The translations under genes were made by a program, and so were the position numbers. Source: Pseudomonadota bacterium (GTDB lineage Bacteria > Pseudomonadota > Alphaproteobacteria > Reyranellales > Reyranellaceae). From it: a stretch of DNA of 35,852 nt. The stretch covers positions 1-35,852 of the forward strand of contig JAFEFH010000018.1 of assembly GCA_018240695.1 (NCBI GenBank), read 5' to 3'. Under the pieces are notes generated by a model that saw nothing but the letters and a program-made list of their open reading frames with translations, had not been told where the DNA came from and searched no databases. Positions 1 to 8,298 of this stretch are shown one piece after another (position 1 is the first letter of the stretch; each line of letters begins with the position of its first letter).

Positions 1-27
1 ACCGTCGCTCAAATCGAACCGCGCCAT
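1..27 (-). CDS. 5' end of an unidentified gene (partial)
   Basis: An ATG read leftwards off the window edge gives only MARFDLSDG. A strong GGAGGT ribosome-binding site lies about five bases upstream, which supports a real start. Nine residues cannot fix the family. Similar openings occur in short-chain dehydrogenases and in IS5-type transposases, so either is possible. It lies 68 bases downstream of the acyl-CoA ligase on the same strand and could be the third gene of that unit, which would favour an SDR. Confidence 0.5.
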
Positions 28-95
28 CTTCACCTCCGTTCCCGGAAGTGAATCACCGCAGCGCGCTCAAGGGAATCACTTTATGAGTACAGAAT

Positions 96-1631
96 CTAGC
101 TGATCGCGGGCTTGCCCGCGCCGACGAACTGCGTGCGCAGTTCGCGCTTCAGCACCTTGCCCGTGGCATTGCGGGGCAGGACATCGACGAACGTCACGGC
201 CTGTGGGACCTTGAACTTGGCCAGACGGCCGAGGCAGTGGCGGATCACGTCGCCTTCCTCGAGCGGCTGATCGGCCTTGCGCACGATGATCGCCATGCCG
301 ACTTCACCCCAGCGCTCGCTGGGCACGCCGATGATCGCGGCATCGGCGATCTGCGGAAGCTGGAACAGGACGTTCTCGACCTCGGCGGGATACACGTTCT
401 CGCCGCCGGAGATGTACATGTCCTTCCAGCGGTCGACGATATAGACGAAGCCCTCGTCGTCGAGCCGCGCGGCGTCGCCGGTGTGCAGCCAGCCGTCGGT
501 GAAGGCGGCCTCGGTCGCCTCGGGCTTGTTCCAGTAGCCCGGCGTGATGTTGGGCCCCTTGATCAGCAGCTCACCGATGCCGCCCGCGGGCACGTCCTTG
601 CCCGTGTCGTCGACGACGCGGATCGCGGTGTGCATCATCGCCTTGCCGGCCGAGCCCACTTTGCGGATGGCGTCCGTGGCGTCGAGCATGGTGCCGGCGG
701 GACTGGTCTCGGTCATGCCCCAGCCTTGGACCAGCGGCACGCCGCGCGCGCTCCAGCCTTCGAGGATCGAGAGCGCGCAGGGCGCACCGCCGACGCCCGC
801 GATCTGGAGGCGCGACAGGTCGGCGCCCTGGAACTTCGGGTGCTGCATCATGAACTGATAGGGCGCCGGCACGGCGAAGAAATGCGTGATGCCGAGCGCC
901 TTGTCGGAGAGATAGTCGAGTGCGAGGCCCGGATCGAAGGCGCGCATGATCAGCACCGCGCCGCCGGCATGCAGCACCGGGTTGGCGTAGCAGTTGAGGC
1001 CGCCGGTGTGGAACAGCGGCAGCACCACGAGCTGGACGGTGCGCGGCGAGATCAGCGCCGGAATGCCGAGGTTCACGGCGTTCCAGAACACCATGCCGTG
1101 CGTGATGATCGCGCCCTTGGGATGCCCGGTGGTGCCGGACGTGTACATGACCATTGCGATGTCGTCGTGCGTGAGCTCGACGGGAGCGGGTGGCGGCGGC
1201 GCATCGGCCAGCGCACGCTCGTAGGCGCTGGCGGGATCTTCCGGATCGATCTCCAGCCGGTTGGCGGAGAGGGCGCGCGCCTGGTCGGCGAAGCTCTTGT
1301 CGTGGACCAGCAGCTTGGGCGTCGAATCTCCCAGGATGTACTCGAGTTCCGGCACGGTGAGCCGCCAGTTGAGCGGCAGCATGATCGCGCCCAGCCGGCC
1401 GCAGGCGAACTGGAGCTCGAAATACTCCGCGCAATTGGGCGCGAGCAGCGCCACGCGGTCGCCCTTGGCGATCCCGAGCGTGGCCAGCGCCGCGGTGAGC
1501 TGCGCGGTGCGGCGGTCGAGGTCGGCGTAGGTGAATTTCCGCGCCGTCTGGAGATCGTGCACCGCCAGCTCGGTCGGCCGGCGGTGCGCGTGGTGGGCGA
1601 TCCAGTCGTAGTAGGGAGGGATACCGGGCAT
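96..1631 (-). CDS. AMP-forming acyl-CoA synthetase (long/medium-chain type)
   Basis: This 511-residue protein belongs to the ANL adenylating superfamily. Such enzymes activate a carboxylic acid with ATP to an acyl-adenylate and then form the CoA thioester. The P-loop YTSGTTGHPKG lies at about 163-173. The A5 motif GWGMTETSP follows in mid-protein, then the hinge block with DRWKDMYISGGENVYPAEVEN-like sequence. The C-terminal PRNATGK motif at 486-492 carries the likely catalytic Lys492. Length and motif order are normal for the family. The ATG is one base after the TGA of the upstream ligase (TGACATG), so the two are almost certainly co-translated. The motifs do not reveal the substrate; a fatty, aromatic or terpenoid acid are all possible. 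Confidence 0.93.
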   Translation of the reverse strand: MPGIPPYYDWIAHHAHRRPTELAVHDLQTARKFTYADLDRRTAQLTAALATLGIAKGDRVALLAPNCAEYFELQFACGRLGAIMLPLNWRLTVPELEYILGDSTPKLLVHDKSFADQARALSANRLEIDPEDPASAYERALADAPPPPAPVELTHDDIAMVMYTSGTTGHPKGAIITHGMVFWNAVNLGIPALISPRTVQLVVLPLFHTGGLNCYANPVLHAGGAVLIMRAFDPGLALDYLSDKALGITHFFAVPAPYQFMMQHPKFQGADLSRLQIAGVGGAPCALSILEGWSARGVPLVQGWGMTETSPAGTMLDATDAIRKVGSAGKAMMHTAIRVVDDTGKDVPAGGIGELLIKGPNITPGYWNKPEATEAAFTDGWLHTGDAARLDDEGFVYIVDRWKDMYISGGENVYPAEVENVLFQLPQIADAAIIGVPSERWGEVGMAIIVRKADQPLEEGDVIRHCLGRLAKFKVPQAVTFVDVLPRNATGKVLKRELRTQFVGAGKPAIS

Positions 1632-1632
1632 G

Positions 1633-3192
1633 TCAGTTCACCGCCTTGGTAAAACCCTTCCAGAAGAGCTCGCGCAGGTCGCGCTTCAGGATCTTGCCGG
1701 CGCCGCTGAGCGGCAGGGGCGTGTCGCGGATTTCGACGCTCTTGGGACACTTGTAGCCCGCGATGTGCGCGCGGCAGTGCGCCATCACCTCGTCCGCCGT
1801 CAGGGTGGTGTCGGCCTTGGGCACGACGATGGCGTGCACGCGCTCGCCCCAGCGCTCGTCGGGCACGCCGATCACGGCGACCTCGGCCACGCCGCCCAGC
1901 AGCGAGATCGCGTTCTCGACCTCGGCCGAGTAGATGTTCTCGCCGCCGGAGATGATCATGTCTTTCAGCCGGTCGACGATATAGACGAAGCCTTCGTCGT
2001 CCATGTAGGCGCCGTCGCCGGAATAGTACCAGCCGTCGTCGAGCACGGCGGCGGTCTCCGCCGGCTTGTTCCAGTAGCCCTTCATGATGTTGGCGCCGCG
2101 GATCGCGAGCTCGCCGGTCGTGCCGCGCGGCAGCTCCTTGCGATCGGGACCGACGACCTTGAGGTCGACACCGGGTGCGGCCTGGCCGCACGATTTGAGC
2201 TTGCCCCCATAGGGGCCTTCCAGCGTCGTGTAACGCGGGTCGAGAAGGGTCACGATGGGCGCGGCCTCGGTCATGCCGTAGGCATGCATCAGCTTCACGT
2301 GCGGCATCGCCTCGAGCGCCTTGCGCAGCACGCCCTCGGGCATCGGCGAGGCGCCATAGAGGATCAACGACAAGGTCGAGATGTCGAACTCGCGGAAACG
2401 CGGATGGTTGACGATCATGTTGATCATGGTCGGCACGAACTGCGCGTGCGTTATCTTCTCCGACGCGATCGTCTGCAGGACCTCGACCGGCTCGAAGCGC
2501 GGCACGAAGGCGTGGCGCCCGCCGGCCAGGGTGACGCCGAAGGTCGAGGCGCCGTCGGCGAGATGGAACATCGGGCCGGAGTGGATGTAGGCCGTCTCGG
2601 TGTCGAAGCCGATGCCCTTCACCGCGTTCAGGGCGTTCACCACGAGGTTGGTGTGGGTCAGCATCACGCCCTTGGAGCGTCCCGTCGTGCCGCCGGTATA
2701 GAAAAGTCCCGCGACCTCATCGTCGGCGGCGCCGACGTCTTCCACAGGCTCGTAGGCGGTGAGGTCCTCGTAGTGCAGCATGCCGTCGGGCGAGGCGATG
2801 TCGTCGACCCAGACGACTTCCCGCACCGACGGAGTCTTGCCGTCGAGCTCCGTCAGGTGATGCGCCATGGCGCCGTCGACGAACAGCGCCACCGCGCCCG
2901 AATCGTTCAGGATGTATTCGATCTCCGGCGCGGCGAGCCGGGTGTTGACCGGCACCATCACCGCGCCGATCCACGGCAGCGCGTACATCAGTTCGAAGTA
3001 GCGGTCGCTGTTCAGCGCCAGGATCGCCACCCGGTCGCCGCGACGCACGCCCAGTGCGGAAATGGCCCCCGCTACCCGGGCCACGCGATCCTGTGTCTGA
3101 CGCCATGTGCGCCGGCGGGGAGCGAAGCTCGTGGAGGCCGCATCCGGCTTCAGTTCGACGGCGCGCTGAAGGCCCTGGGTGAGTGCAAACAT
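1633..3192 (-). CDS. AMP-forming acyl-CoA synthetase with variant P-loop
   Basis: This 519-residue ANL-superfamily ligase is paralogous to the next gene in the unit. It shares the hinge block (RLKDMIISGGENIYSAEVEN) and the A10 lysine, here in SGAGK with Lys500. The P-loop at 165-175 reads YTGGTTGRSKG, where the family usually has YTSGTTGxPKG. The core TTG and K are kept, so activity is likely. It is first in the minus-strand unit and divergent from the P450 gene across a 59-base gap. No convincing ribosome-binding site precedes the chosen ATG, so the mRNA may be leaderless or the start may differ slightly. The substrate is unknown. Confidence 0.92.
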   Translation of the reverse strand: MFALTQGLQRAVELKPDAASTSFAPRRRTWRQTQDRVARVAGAISALGVRRGDRVAILALNSDRYFELMYALPWIGAVMVPVNTRLAAPEIEYILNDSGAVALFVDGAMAHHLTELDGKTPSVREVVWVDDIASPDGMLHYEDLTAYEPVEDVGAADDEVAGLFYTGGTTGRSKGVMLTHTNLVVNALNAVKGIGFDTETAYIHSGPMFHLADGASTFGVTLAGGRHAFVPRFEPVEVLQTIASEKITHAQFVPTMINMIVNHPRFREFDISTLSLILYGASPMPEGVLRKALEAMPHVKLMHAYGMTEAAPIVTLLDPRYTTLEGPYGGKLKSCGQAAPGVDLKVVGPDRKELPRGTTGELAIRGANIMKGYWNKPAETAAVLDDGWYYSGDGAYMDDEGFVYIVDRLKDMIISGGENIYSAEVENAISLLGGVAEVAVIGVPDERWGERVHAIVVPKADTTLTADEVMAHCRAHIAGYKCPKSVEIRDTPLPLSGAGKILKRDLRELFWKGFTKAVN

Positions 3193-3251
3193 ATGCCGAT
3201 GCTAGGGTGTGGCTCGTTCGCGCCGCAAGGGGGTTCATGCTAAGGAAAGGC

Positions 3252-4487
3252 ATGAACGACATGACGCCGCCGGCCGCCGCGCAGGGGCCTTTGGCCTTCA
3301 ATCCGCTCGATCCGGCCTTCATTGCCGATCCCTATCCTTTCTATCACCGGCTGCGCGAGACGGCGCCGGTGTTCAAGACGCCGATGGGCTTCTGGCTGCT
3401 GACGCGGCACGAGGACATCGTCTTCTCGTTGCGCGACAAGCGCTTCGGCAAGGACTTCGCGGCCTCGATCAAGCGCCGTTATGGCGCGGACCGCATGAAC
3501 GAGCCGGCGATCGCCAACCTCTCGCGCACGATGCTGGTGGTCGATCCCCCCGATCACACACGGCTGCGCAGCCTGGTGACCAAGGCGTTCACCGCGCGCC
3601 GCGTCGCCGACATGCGTCCGCGCATCGCGCGGCTGGTCAACGAACAGCTCGACCGCGTCGCGGACAAGGGCGCGATGGACGTGATCCTGGACATCGCCCA
3701 CCGCCTGCCGGTGATCGTGATCTGCGACATGCTCGGCATTCCGGAAGAGCACCGCGCCGGCTTCATGCTGGGCAGCAATGTCGGCGGCCGCATCCTCGAT
3801 CCGGTGCCGATGACGGCGGAGGAACTGCAGCGCGCCAATGCCGGTACGCTGATGGGCAATGCCTATTTCGACCAGCTCTGCGACCTGCGCCGCCGCGAGC
3901 CGCAGGACGACCTCACGACCGAACTCGTGAAGGCCGAGGAGGCGGGCGATCGCCTCACGGCCGAGGAACTGCGCGCCAATATCGGCCTGCTGTTCGGTGC
4001 TGGCCACGAGACCACGACCAACCTGATCGGCAACGGCTTGCTGGCGCTGCATCGCCAGCGCGACCAGTGGGAGCGGCTGAAGGCCGATCCGTCGCTGATC
4101 CCCAATGCGATCGAGGAGCTGCTGCGCTTCGATTCGTCGGTGCAGATGACCGGCCGTGCGACGGTCGCGGAAGTCGAGGTCGGCGGCGTGACCCTGCCGG
4201 CGGGCGAAAGCGTCGTGATGCTGCTGGGCGCGGCCAACCGCGATCCCGCGCAATATGCCGACCCGGACCGGCTCGATATCGGACGCCAGAATATCCGGCC
4301 GATGTCGTTCGGTGGCGGTATCCATCATTGCCTCGGCGCGCAGCTCGCGCGCCTCGAGGGTGAGCTCGTGTTCGCCGCCCTGATCGAGCGCTTCCCGACC
4401 CTGGAGCTGCCGGAGAAGGACAAGCCCGACTGGCGCCAGAACTTCACCCTGCGCGGCCTGAACAAGCTGCCGGCGGTGTGGCACTAG
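3252..4487 (+). CDS. Cytochrome P450
   Basis: A 411-residue soluble bacterial class I P450, expected to insert one oxygen atom into an organic substrate with electrons from ferredoxin. The I-helix motif AGHETT lies at 250-255, the ExxR motif at 289-292 (ELLR), and the haem loop SFGGGIHHCLGAQ has the thiolate ligand Cys360. I chose ATG 3252 because AGGA at 3243-3246 sits at good spacing. ATGs at 3237 and 3261 are alternatives, and an in-frame extension to 3183 would overlap the divergent ligase. No ferredoxin or reductase gene is in the window, so redox partners must come from elsewhere. The neighbouring acyl-CoA ligases suggest a fatty-acid or terpenoid-like substrate, but that is inference. 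Confidence 0.95.
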   Translation: MNDMTPPAAAQGPLAFNPLDPAFIADPYPFYHRLRETAPVFKTPMGFWLLTRHEDIVFSLRDKRFGKDFAASIKRRYGADRMNEPAIANLSRTMLVVDPPDHTRLRSLVTKAFTARRVADMRPRIARLVNEQLDRVADKGAMDVILDIAHRLPVIVICDMLGIPEEHRAGFMLGSNVGGRILDPVPMTAEELQRANAGTLMGNAYFDQLCDLRRREPQDDLTTELVKAEEAGDRLTAEELRANIGLLFGAGHETTTNLIGNGLLALHRQRDQWERLKADPSLIPNAIEELLRFDSSVQMTGRATVAEVEVGGVTLPAGESVVMLLGAANRDPAQYADPDRLDIGRQNIRPMSFGGGIHHCLGAQLARLEGELVFAALIERFPTLELPEKDKPDWRQNFTLRGLNKLPAVWH

Positions 4488-4490
4488 GCC

Positions 4491-5198
4491 ATGGCCGGAC
4501 GCTGGCGGGGTGAGGGCGCCCAGGATCGGGGCGCCCGGCCTTATCAGGAAGACAGTTGGGCGCTGCGGACGCTGCCGGATGGCGCGGTGCTTGCCGTGAT
4601 CGCCGACGGCATGGGCGGCCATGCCGGCGGGGCCACCGCCAGCAAGCTTGTGGTCGATGACTTCGTCGCGGCGATCGAGGCCGGTCGCACGTTGCGGCAG
4701 GCGCTGGACGCGGCCAACGAGGCGGTCCGCGCCGGCGGTCTCGGCAAGCCTGAACTCGCCGGCATGGGCTCGACCTTGATCGCGGCGCTGGTGCGCGAAG
4801 CGGAGGTGTGCTGGATCAGTGTCGGCGACTCGCCTTTCTATCTCGCGGTCGGCAACCGTCTCGAACGGCTGAACGCCGACCATTCGATGGCGCCGCAGAT
4901 CGAGGCCATGCGGGCCAAGGGCATCCTCACGGCGGAGGAAGCCGCGGCCCATCCCAGCCGGCATACGTTGCGCGAAGCCGTCATGGGCGCGCCTCTCGCC
5001 TTGATCGACGAGGGAAGCCGCGCCATGAAGCCGGGCGAGACTCTGCTGCTGTGCAGCGACGGCGTCGAGACCCTGGCGCACGACAAGATTGCCGCCGGGG
5101 CGCGGCGGACGGCCCAGGCGCTGGTCGAGAGCGTGCTGGCCGCGCGTGCGCCGCATCAGGACAATGTCACCATCATCAAACTGGAAGAGCAGGCATGA
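4491..5198 (+). CDS. PP2C-family serine/threonine protein phosphatase
   Basis: A 235-residue, single-domain metal-dependent phosphatase of the PPM/PP2C type. Metal-binding motifs are in place: PYQED (Glu20, Asp21), ADGMGGHAGG (Asp39), CSDGVE (Asp190) and DNVT (Asp224). There is no membrane segment or added sensor domain, so it should be cytosolic. It starts three bases after the P450 stop and overlaps the asparaginase start by four bases (ATGA). No Ser/Thr kinase, FHA or type VI secretion gene lies nearby, so its target is unknown. Assignment to the fold is secure; the biological role is not. Confidence 0.93.
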   Translation: MAGRWRGEGAQDRGARPYQEDSWALRTLPDGAVLAVIADGMGGHAGGATASKLVVDDFVAAIEAGRTLRQALDAANEAVRAGGLGKPELAGMGSTLIAALVREAEVCWISVGDSPFYLAVGNRLERLNADHSMAPQIEAMRAKGILTAEEAAAHPSRHTLREAVMGAPLALIDEGSRAMKPGETLLLCSDGVETLAHDKIAAGARRTAQALVESVLAARAPHQDNVTIIKLEEQA

Positions 5199-6196
5199 GC
5201 AAGTCTCCCGTCGTCATCGAAGTCACCCGCGGTCCCGTGGTCGAGAGCCGGCACGAGGGAATCGCTGCCGTGGTCAAGGCCGACGGTTCGGTCGTGGCGT
5301 CGTGGGGCGACATCGATGCCGCCATCCTGCCGCGCTCGGCCAACAAGCCGATCCAGGCGATGGCGTTCGTCGAAAGCGGCGCGCCCGAGAAGTTCGGGCT
5401 CACAAACGAGCACATCGCGCTGTCCTGCGCCTCGCACAACGGCGAGACGCGGCATGTCGAGACGGTGCGGGCGTGGCTGAAGAAGATCGGTCTCGGCGAG
5501 GGCGATCTCGAATGCGGCGCGCATGCGCCCCGGTTGCAGGCCAGCATCGAGGCGATGGCGCGCGAGAATGCCGTGCCGGGCCAGGCCTTCAACAACTGCT
5601 CGGGCAAGCATAGCGGCTTCCTGTCGACCGCGGTCACCTACGGCGAGTCGCCCAAGGGCTACATCAAGTACGACCATCCGGTGCAGCGCCGCCTGCGGGC
5701 GGTGATGACCGACCTGTGCGGCGTCAACGCCGACGATTTCCAGCACGGCACCGACGGCTGCGGCATCCCCACGCTCGCCACGCCGCTCAAGACGCTGGCT
5801 CGCGCGATGGCCAGCATGGCGGACCCCTCCGGCCTGTCGAGCAAGCACGCCGACGCGGCCACGCGCATCCGCGCGGCAATGAACGCCGAGCCCTTCATGG
5901 TGGCCGGCACCGGCCGCTTCTGCACCCGCATCAACGGCGCGCTGGCCGGTGTGGCCCAGGTCAAGACCGGCGCGGAAGGCGTGTTCTGCGGCATGCTGCC
6001 GGCCCTGGGCGTCGGCATTGCGATCAAGATGTGGGACGGCGCGGGCCGGGCCGCCGAAGTGGCGATGGCGACGCTGCTCGATCATCTGGGCGTTCTGCCG
6101 GCGGCGGAGAAGGAAGCGCTCGAAACGCCCGCGATCAAGAATGTCGTCGGCCTGCTGGTCGGCGAGATGCGGCCGGCCAAGAGCTGGCTCGGCTGA
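5195..6196 (+). CDS. Rhizobium etli-type L-asparaginase (asparaginase II family)
   Basis: This 333-residue protein hydrolyses L-asparagine to aspartate and ammonia. It belongs to the thermolabile asparaginase class typified by R. etli ReAV, which is unrelated in fold to the E. coli enzymes. From memory of the ReAV structure, the active-site residues Ser48, Lys51 and Ser80 and the metal-site residues Cys135, Lys138 and Cys189 fall at the same numbers here (RSANK, CASHN, CSGKH, DGCG). Cys243 and Lys257 correspond to ReAV Cys249 and Lys263 after a six-residue shift. No signal peptide is visible, so it is probably cytosolic. The start codon overlaps the PP2C stop (ATGA), showing translational coupling. 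Confidence 0.92.
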   Translation: MSKSPVVIEVTRGPVVESRHEGIAAVVKADGSVVASWGDIDAAILPRSANKPIQAMAFVESGAPEKFGLTNEHIALSCASHNGETRHVETVRAWLKKIGLGEGDLECGAHAPRLQASIEAMARENAVPGQAFNNCSGKHSGFLSTAVTYGESPKGYIKYDHPVQRRLRAVMTDLCGVNADDFQHGTDGCGIPTLATPLKTLARAMASMADPSGLSSKHADAATRIRAAMNAEPFMVAGTGRFCTRINGALAGVAQVKTGAEGVFCGMLPALGVGIAIKMWDGAGRAAEVAMATLLDHLGVLPAAEKEALETPAIKNVVGLLVGEMRPAKSWLG

Positions 6197-6202
6197 GACA
6201 CC

Positions 6203-7459
6203 GTGAGCGTCACGCTCAACATCGTCGAGGTTGGCGCGCGGGGTGATGGTGTCGCCGATGAGGGCAGGCGGCGTTACTTCGTGCCGTTCAGCCTGCCGGG
6301 CGAGATCGTCGAGGCCGAACCCGGCGAAAAGCGCGGCGAGGGCATCGTCGCCGATCTTGTTGAGGTCGTCGCGCCATCGCGCCATCGCGAGACGCCTCCG
6401 TGCGCGCACTTCACGATCTGCGGCGGTTGTTCGCTCCAGCACTGGCGGCTCGACGTCTACACCGCCTGGAAGGTCGCGCTGATCGAGCGGGCGCTCACGC
6501 AACGCGGCGTGCCGATGCCGGCCTTCGAGAAGCCGCTGGCGGGTACGCCAGGCGAGCGCCGGCGCGTCGATTATGTATTGCGCCGGCAGGGCAAGCGGGT
6601 GCTGGCCGGTTTTCACGAACGCGGCAGCGCGAAAGTCGTCGACGTGGGCAACTGCGTCATCGCGCGGCCGACATTGGTCGCGCTGCTGCCGCCGCTGCGC
6701 ACGGCACTGGCCGACATCCTGCCCGACGGCGCCTCGGCCGATGCCGTGGCCAACGAGACCGACAGCGGCATCGATCTGCTGATCCGCCCGCACAAGCGCC
6801 TCGAGCTCACCGTCGACCGGCGGCAGGCGCTGGTCGAGCTGGCGGAGACGACCGGACTGGCGCGCCTGAGCTGGGGCGGGCGCGGCACTGCCGAGCCGAT
6901 CGTGACGCGACGAGAACCGATGTTGTTGCTGGGCGAGGCGACGGTGGCGGTGCCGCCGGCATCGTTCCTTCAAGCCACCAAGCGCGCCGAGCAGACGATG
7001 CGCGCCGGCGTGAAGGCGTGGCTGGGCGATGCCGCGCGGCTGGCGGACCTGTTCGCCGGCGTGGGGGCGCTGACGCTCGGGTGGCCGGGCAAGCTTGCGC
7101 TCTACGAGGGCGATGCGGCTGCCGTGGCCGCGGCCGACGCTGCGGCGCGCAAGCGGGGCGACAACAAGGTCGTCGCCGAGCGCCGCGATCTTTTCCGCAA
7201 TCCACTGCTGGCGGCCGAGCTCAATGCATTCGACGCCGTCGTGCTCGATCCGCCGCGGGCGGGGGCGGTCGCTCAGGTGGCCGAACTCGCCCAGTCCAGG
7301 GTGAAGAAGATCGTCTACGCCTCGTGCGATCCGGGCAGCTTCGCGCGCGATGCGCGGGTGCTGCACGATGGCGGGTATCGGCTGGAGAAACTGATGCCGA
7401 TCGATCAGTTCCTGTGGTCCTCGCATGTCGAGTTGATCGCGCTGTTCACCCGCCGCTAA
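6203..7459 (+). CDS. Fe-S class I SAM-dependent RNA (uracil-C5) methyltransferase, TrmA/RlmD family
   Basis: A 418-residue enzyme expected to make 5-methyluridine in rRNA or tRNA. The first 60 residues resemble a TRAM RNA-binding domain. Cys67, Cys73 and Cys76 (CAHFTICGGC) plus Cys151 form the expected [4Fe-4S] site. The SAM-binding motif is DLFAGVGALTL, followed by LDPPRAG. The catalytic nucleophile is Cys375 in YASCDPG, and Glu410 in HVELIA is the likely general base. The start is a GTG six bases after the asparaginase stop, with only a weak ribosome-binding site. Iron-sulfur ligands favour an RlmD/RlmC-like enzyme over TrmA, but the target nucleotide cannot be read from sequence. Confidence 0.92.
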   Translation: MSVTLNIVEVGARGDGVADEGRRRYFVPFSLPGEIVEAEPGEKRGEGIVADLVEVVAPSRHRETPPCAHFTICGGCSLQHWRLDVYTAWKVALIERALTQRGVPMPAFEKPLAGTPGERRRVDYVLRRQGKRVLAGFHERGSAKVVDVGNCVIARPTLVALLPPLRTALADILPDGASADAVANETDSGIDLLIRPHKRLELTVDRRQALVELAETTGLARLSWGGRGTAEPIVTRREPMLLLGEATVAVPPASFLQATKRAEQTMRAGVKAWLGDAARLADLFAGVGALTLGWPGKLALYEGDAAAVAAADAAARKRGDNKVVAERRDLFRNPLLAAELNAFDAVVLDPPRAGAVAQVAELAQSRVKKIVYASCDPGSFARDARVLHDGGYRLEKLMPIDQFLWSSHVELIALFTRR

Positions 7460-7488
7460 GGTCGGCGCCCGAAACAAGGAGACGCCCG

Positions 7489-8256
7489 ATGATGTTCGAT
7501 CTTACCGGCAAGGTTGCCGTCGTGACCGGCGGCAGCCGCGGCATCGGCCGCTCGATTTGCGAGCAGATGGCCGCGCACGGCGCCAAGGTCGTGGTCTCCA
7601 GCCGCAAGCTGCCGGCCTGCGAGGACGTGGTGAAGGGCATCAAGGCCAAGGGCGGCGAGGCGACCGCCGTCGCGGCCAGCATCTCCGACAAGGCGCAGCT
7701 CGAGAATCTCGTGGCAGAGGCGCGCAAGGCCTATGGCCGGATCGACATCATGGTCTGCAACGCGGCGTCCAATCCCTACTTCGGCCCGCTCACCGGTCTG
7801 AAGGAGGACGTGTTCCAGAAGATCATGCAGAACAACGTGATGTCGAACCTCTGGCTGATGAACATGGTCGGGCCGGAGATGGCGGAGCGCAAGGACGGCG
7901 CCTTCATCATTGTGTCGTCGATCGGCGCGCTGGTCGGCTCCGCGCACATCGCGGCCTACAACATGAGCAAGGCGGCCGACCTCTCGCTGGTGAAGTCGCT
8001 CGCCATGGAGTGGGGCAGGCACAACATCCGCATCAACGCGATCGCGCCCGGCCTGATCCAGACCGACTTCGCCAAGGCGCTGTGGGACAATCCCGAGATC
8101 CGCAAGGCCAACGAGAGCAAGGCGTCGCTGAAGCGCATCGGCCAGCCCGACGATATCGGCGGCGTCGCGGTGTTCCTCGCGTCGAAGGCGGGCGCGTTCG
8201 TCTGCGGTCAGTGCATCATCGCCGACGGCGGCGTGATCGGTGCGGGCGCCGAGTGA
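7489..8256 (+). CDS. Short-chain dehydrogenase/reductase (FabG-like)
   Basis: A 255-residue classical SDR. The nucleotide-binding TGGSRGIG lies at 13-20, Asn91 is in CNAAS, and the catalytic Ser143/144, Tyr157 and Lys161 (YNMSK) are present. It probably oxidises or reduces an acyl-CoA or alcohol substrate with NAD(P)H. AAGGAG at 7476-7481 sits seven bases before ATG 7489; a second ATG at 7492 is less well placed. It is the last gene of the run that begins with the P450, 29 bases after the methyltransferase. A stem-loop begins at its stop codon. Confidence 0.93.
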   Translation: MMFDLTGKVAVVTGGSRGIGRSICEQMAAHGAKVVVSSRKLPACEDVVKGIKAKGGEATAVAASISDKAQLENLVAEARKAYGRIDIMVCNAASNPYFGPLTGLKEDVFQKIMQNNVMSNLWLMNMVGPEMAERKDGAFIIVSSIGALVGSAHIAAYNMSKAADLSLVKSLAMEWGRHNIRINAIAPGLIQTDFAKALWDNPEIRKANESKASLKRIGQPDDIGGVAVFLASKAGAFVCGQCIIADGGVIGAGAE

Positions 8257-8272
8257 GCGCCCGCGGCGCTCA
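8254..8272. terminator. Terminator-like stem-loop between convergent genes
   Basis: The eight-base arms TGAGCGCC and GGCGCTCA pair perfectly around a CGC loop, starting at the SDR stop codon. The site lies between convergent SDR and xthA genes, where a two-way terminator would be expected. No T-run follows on either side, so intrinsic termination is not certain. Confidence 0.45.
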
Positions 8273-8293
8273 TCCCGAGCCTTTGCGAGGGAT
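8272..8293. repeat. REP-like imperfect palindrome
   Basis: ATCCC pairs with GGGAT, enclosing a tandem GA/GA mismatch, a GC pair and a CTTT loop. The layout ATCCCGAGC...GCGAGGGAT resembles dispersed extragenic repeats that I recall from several alphaproteobacterial genomes. Only one copy is visible in this window, so the repeat status is inferred. Confidence 0.4.
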
Positions 8294-8298
8294 CTAGT

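Noticed and set aside
28..95. AAGTGA/TCACTT repeat in the left-edge gap as a mobile-element end
   Set aside because: Six-base arms only, and the adjoining gene is cut by the window edge, so an insertion sequence cannot be shown.
5156..7477. Minus-strand open frame of 773 codons opposite the asparaginase and methyltransferase genes
   Set aside because: Spans two motif-verified genes and has no domain of its own.
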